From Streptomyces dengpaensis (GTDB lineage: Bacteria > Actinomycetota > Actinomycetes > Streptomycetales > Streptomycetaceae): a stretch of DNA of 64,000 nt. Position numbers and translations under genes: made by a program. The stretch's first letter is position 1. Every line of letters starts with the position of its first letter. The notes under the pieces were generated by a model, which did no database searches, had not been told where the DNA came from, and worked only from the letters and a program-made list of their open reading frames with translations. Below are positions 61,535 to 64,000 of the stretch, in pieces. Location: contig NZ_CP026652.1 in NCBI RefSeq assembly GCF_002946835.1, positions 3,472,001 through 3,536,000 on the forward strand. Direction: 5' to 3'.

Positions 61535-62729
61535 CCACGGTAGCCCCTGCCGGGACGGCGCCCGCGCGCATGAGGAGGTCGGCGAGACGGTCTATGACGA
61601 CCTCGGGATGCTCCAGCATGACCAGGTGTCCGGCGTCGGGCACGAGCACCAGCTCGGCGTCCGGCAGCAGGTCGGCTATGGCCTCGCTGTGCTCGCTCGG
61701 GGTCACCAGGTCCTTGACGCCGGCGAGGACGAGGACGGGCAGCTCGGCGAAGCGGGCGAGCGCCGCCGTCTTGTCGTGTGCGGTGAACGCCGGGTAGAAC
61801 TCGGCGACCACGTCGATCGGCGTGCCCTCGATCATCCGCTCCGCGAACCGCTCGACGGCCGGGTCGACGTCCCGGCCGGCGAACGAGTACCGCTTGATCA
61901 CACCGGCGAACAGATCGGCGGTGGCCCGCCGCCCCCGCTCCACCAGGTCGGCCTGCTGGCCGAGCGCCCTCAGTACGCCGGGCAGCACGCGCCGCACGGC
62001 GTTGACACCCGCGACGGGCAGCCCGAAGTTGACCTCGCCGAGCCGCCCCGACGACGTACCGACCAGGGCGACGGCGACGACGCGGTCGCGGATCAGCTCC
62101 GGGTACTGGTCGGCCAGGGCCATGACGGTCATGCCGCCCATGGAGTGCCCGACCAGCACGATCGGGCCCTCGGGCACGGCCGCGTCGATGACGGCCTTCA
62201 GGTCGCGGCCGAGCTGGTCGATGGTGACCGGCGTCTCGTCGTCGAGCTGGGACTTGCCTCTCCCGGAGCGCCCGTGGCTGCGCTGGTCCCAGTGCACCGT
62301 CCGTACGACACCGCGCAGTGCGGCGCGCTGGAAGTGCCAGGAGTCCTGGTTGAGGCAGTAGCCGTGGCTGAAGACGACGGTGACGGGGGCCGGGGCCTTG
62401 CGGCCGAAGAGCCGGCGGCGGCGCGGGGCGAGCGGGGCCTGTGGCTCGGCGTCGTCGACCTCGTAGTACAGCTCGGTTCCGTCGTCCGCGTACGCCTTGC
62501 CGGGCGTGCCGCGCAGCGCTCCGTACGGTCCCGTCGAGTCGAGGGCGAGACGGGCCTTCTGGCGCATGCCGCGGCCGACCGTGAGCCGCTCTATGGCGAC
62601 TCCCGCGGCGGCGCCCGCGGCGACGACGCCTATCGCGGCGCCGACGACACCGGCCTTGCGCCAGTTCCCGGCGGAGGCGGCGGCCACCGAGGCCGCGCTC
62701 ACGACGGCCTCCGCGCTGCTCTCGCTCAC
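61494..62729 (-). CDS. alpha/beta-hydrolase with N-terminal membrane anchor
   Basis: 411 aa from a GTG at 62729 (GAGGAG upstream). One N-terminal hydrophobic helix (AGVVGAAIGVVAAGAAAGVA), then an alpha/beta-hydrolase with VVFSHGYCLNQDSW, nucleophile elbow VGHSMGGMTV, and the acid/base pair Asp in VLAGVKDLVTP and His in DAGHLVMLEHPE. Substrate unknown. It lies between alr and tsaE, in the same order as in mycobacteria. Confidence 0.9.
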   Translation of the reverse strand: MSESSAEAVVSAASVAAASAGNWRKAGVVGAAIGVVAAGAAAGVAIERLTVGRGMRQKARLALDSTGPYGALRGTPGKAYADDGTELYYEVDDAEPQAPLAPRRRRLFGRKAPAPVTVVFSHGYCLNQDSWHFQRAALRGVVRTVHWDQRSHGRSGRGKSQLDDETPVTIDQLGRDLKAVIDAAVPEGPIVLVGHSMGGMTVMALADQYPELIRDRVVAVALVGTSSGRLGEVNFGLPVAGVNAVRRVLPGVLRALGQQADLVERGRRATADLFAGVIKRYSFAGRDVDPAVERFAERMIEGTPIDVVAEFYPAFTAHDKTAALARFAELPVLVLAGVKDLVTPSEHSEAIADLLPDAELVLVPDAGHLVMLEHPEVVIDRLADLLMRAGAVPAGATVGAYGSTSSTAQPR

Positions 62730-62798
62730 GTCACGCTCCTCTTCGCTGTGCGCTCTTCGCCGGTTCGCTGTGCGCTCTTCGCCGGGCCCGACAGGTCA

Positions 62799-63956
62799 TT
62801 ACCCGGCTTGTTCCTCATTCACGTTCACGTAGACGCGCGGGACGCGGGTTCCGATCCGGGTGACGATTTCGTACGCGATCGTGCCCGCCGCGCGGCCCCA
62901 GTCCTCGGCGGTCGGCTCGCCGCGGTCGCCCGGGCCGAACAGGATCGCCTCCGTGCCGGGCTCCGGCTCGTCCCCGCCGAGATCGACGGCGAACTGGTCC
63001 ATCGCGACCCGGCCCGCGACCGTACGCCACTTGCCGTCGACCAGGACGGGGCCGGTGCCGGAGGCGTGGCGCGGGATGCCGTCCGCGTAGCCGACGGGCA
63101 CCAGGCCGAGGGTCGTGTCGCCGGGGGTGGTGTAGTGATGCCCGTAGCTGACGCCGTGGCCGGCCGGAACGTGCTTCACCAGCGCGAGTGACGCGCTCAG
63201 CGTCATCACCGGGCGCAGCCCGAAGTCGGCCGGGGTGCCGAGCTCGGGGCTGGGCGAGATGCCGTAGACCGCGAGGCCGGTGCGTACGAGGTCGAAGTGG
63301 CTCTCGGGAAGGGTCAGTGTGGCGGGCGAGTTGGCGAGGTGCCGCACCTCGGGGCGGGCGCCCTGCTCCTCGGCGTACGCCACCATCTCGCGGAAACGGG
63401 TGAGTTGGGCCGGGATGGAGGGGTGACCGGGCTCGTCGGCGCAGGCGAAGTGCGACCAGAGACCGGTGACGGTGATCAGCCCCTGAGCCTCGGCGCTCAG
63501 GGCCTCCCTGACGAGTTCCGGCCAGTCGGCGGGCTGGCAGCCGTTGCGTCCGAGGCCGGTGTCGGCCTTGAGCTGGACGCGGGCGGGCGCGCCGGCGTCC
63601 CGGGCCGCTCGCACGACCTCCCGCAGGGCCCACATGCCGCTGACCGACACATCGAGATCGGCCTCGATCGCCTCCCGCCAGGGCCCTCCGGGCGTCCAGA
63701 GCCAGCACATGATGCGCCCCGGCAGACCGGCGGCCCTCAGTGCGAGGGCCTCCTCGGGGGTGGCGGTGCCGAGCCAGGTGGCACCCGCCTCGCGTGCCGC
63801 GCGGGCACACGGCACCGCCCCGTGGCCGTACGCGTCGGACTTGACCACGGCCATCACGGCCGCGGACGGCGCGTGGGCGCGCAGGGTCCGCACGTTGGCC
63901 CGCAGGGCTGACAGGTCGATCTCGGCGCGGGCGCGCAGGGCTGCTGTCTCGTTCAT
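62799..63956 (-). CDS. alr: alanine racemase
   Basis: 385 aa from the ATG at 63956; in-frame codons continue to 63989 but have no better start. A PLP enzyme making D-alanine for peptidoglycan. The PLP Lys is in AVVKSDAYGHG, the C-terminal catalytic Tyr is in HGVSYGHHYTT and the GRVAMDQFAVDL segment is present. Last gene of the alr-hydrolase-tsaE group. Confidence 0.96.
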   Translation of the reverse strand: MNETAALRARAEIDLSALRANVRTLRAHAPSAAVMAVVKSDAYGHGAVPCARAAREAGATWLGTATPEEALALRAAGLPGRIMCWLWTPGGPWREAIEADLDVSVSGMWALREVVRAARDAGAPARVQLKADTGLGRNGCQPADWPELVREALSAEAQGLITVTGLWSHFACADEPGHPSIPAQLTRFREMVAYAEEQGARPEVRHLANSPATLTLPESHFDLVRTGLAVYGISPSPELGTPADFGLRPVMTLSASLALVKHVPAGHGVSYGHHYTTPGDTTLGLVPVGYADGIPRHASGTGPVLVDGKWRTVAGRVAMDQFAVDLGGDEPEPGTEAILFGPGDRGEPTAEDWGRAAGTIAYEIVTRIGTRVPRVYVNVNEEQAG

Positions 63957-64000
63957 CGCGCCAAGTGTCTCAGAGGGGTCTGACACCACTCCGGCGCCGG

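Overview
The window is high-GC actinobacterial DNA, almost certainly from a Streptomyces chromosome. The sigma/anti-CIRCE heat-shock layout, the DUF397/DUF5753 regulators, the membrane-anchored Ser/Thr kinases and above all recognisable BldM, WhiD and ShbA-type genes point there. No tRNA, rRNA, CRISPR array or intact insertion sequence was seen. Most of the window is core chromosome: it follows the order alr - hydrolase - tsaE ... tsaB - rimI - tsaD ... groES - groEL1 ... whiD - bldM - shbA sigma - guaB - guaB3 ... glpD ... kinases ... GMC oxidase ... guaA. As I recall it, much of this order is shared with mycobacteria.

Region by region: (1) 1-5000 holds the end of an AAA ATPase, a PspC-type histidine kinase/LuxR regulator pair, a divergent PspC/LiaF-like protein and a DoxX protein. 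(2) 5000-11800 holds a repeat-rich spacer, a membrane protein, a DUF4429/SHOCT protein, a class II aldolase, a flavin-type oxidoreductase, guaA and a chorismate mutase preceded by a possible Phe/Tyr attenuator. (3) 12400-18740 holds an anchored hypothetical, a sortase-anchored surface protein, a GMC oxidoreductase and a succinic semialdehyde dehydrogenase. (4) 18800-22250 is an accessory graveyard: Uma2, both halves of a broken XRE regulator, DUF397, a nuclease tail, a polymorphic-toxin remnant with the first residues of a Hint domain, and a glycosyltransferase-like tail. (5) 22280-33720 holds a lipoprotein and five consecutive membrane-anchored kinases with different extracellular domains, one of them a pseudokinase with a very long activation-segment insert. 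(6) 33900-42000 holds a serine hydrolase, glpD, a sugar-nucleotide dehydrogenase lacking its catalytic Cys, guaB3 and guaB. (7) 42200-45600 is the developmental block of ShbA-type sigma, bldM with an exact sigma-BldN promoter, whiD and a LysR regulator.

(8) 45600-57430 holds a frameshifted MOSC gene, an SDR, a SnoaL-like protein, groEL1/groES under two CIRCE operators, two tandem deacetylases, a methyltransferase, an ECF42 sigma/DGPF pair, and an unusual chimera of a LacI DNA-binding domain with the C-terminal half of a GH3 glycosidase. (9) 57180-64000 is the tRNA t6A cluster (tsaD, tsaB, tsaE) with rimI, alr and small genes.

The functional themes are purine nucleotide synthesis (guaA, guaB, guaB3), t6A tRNA modification, chaperonin heat response, sporulation control and transmembrane phosphosignalling. 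A recurring structural theme is short tandem repeats at gene ends (SSADH, tsaE, rimI, tsaD, kinase 2) and inside N-terminal tails. The strongest leads for something new are the LacI-GH3 chimera, the split regulator/toxin graveyard, the chorismate mutase leader, the pseudokinase and the Cys-less dehydrogenase.
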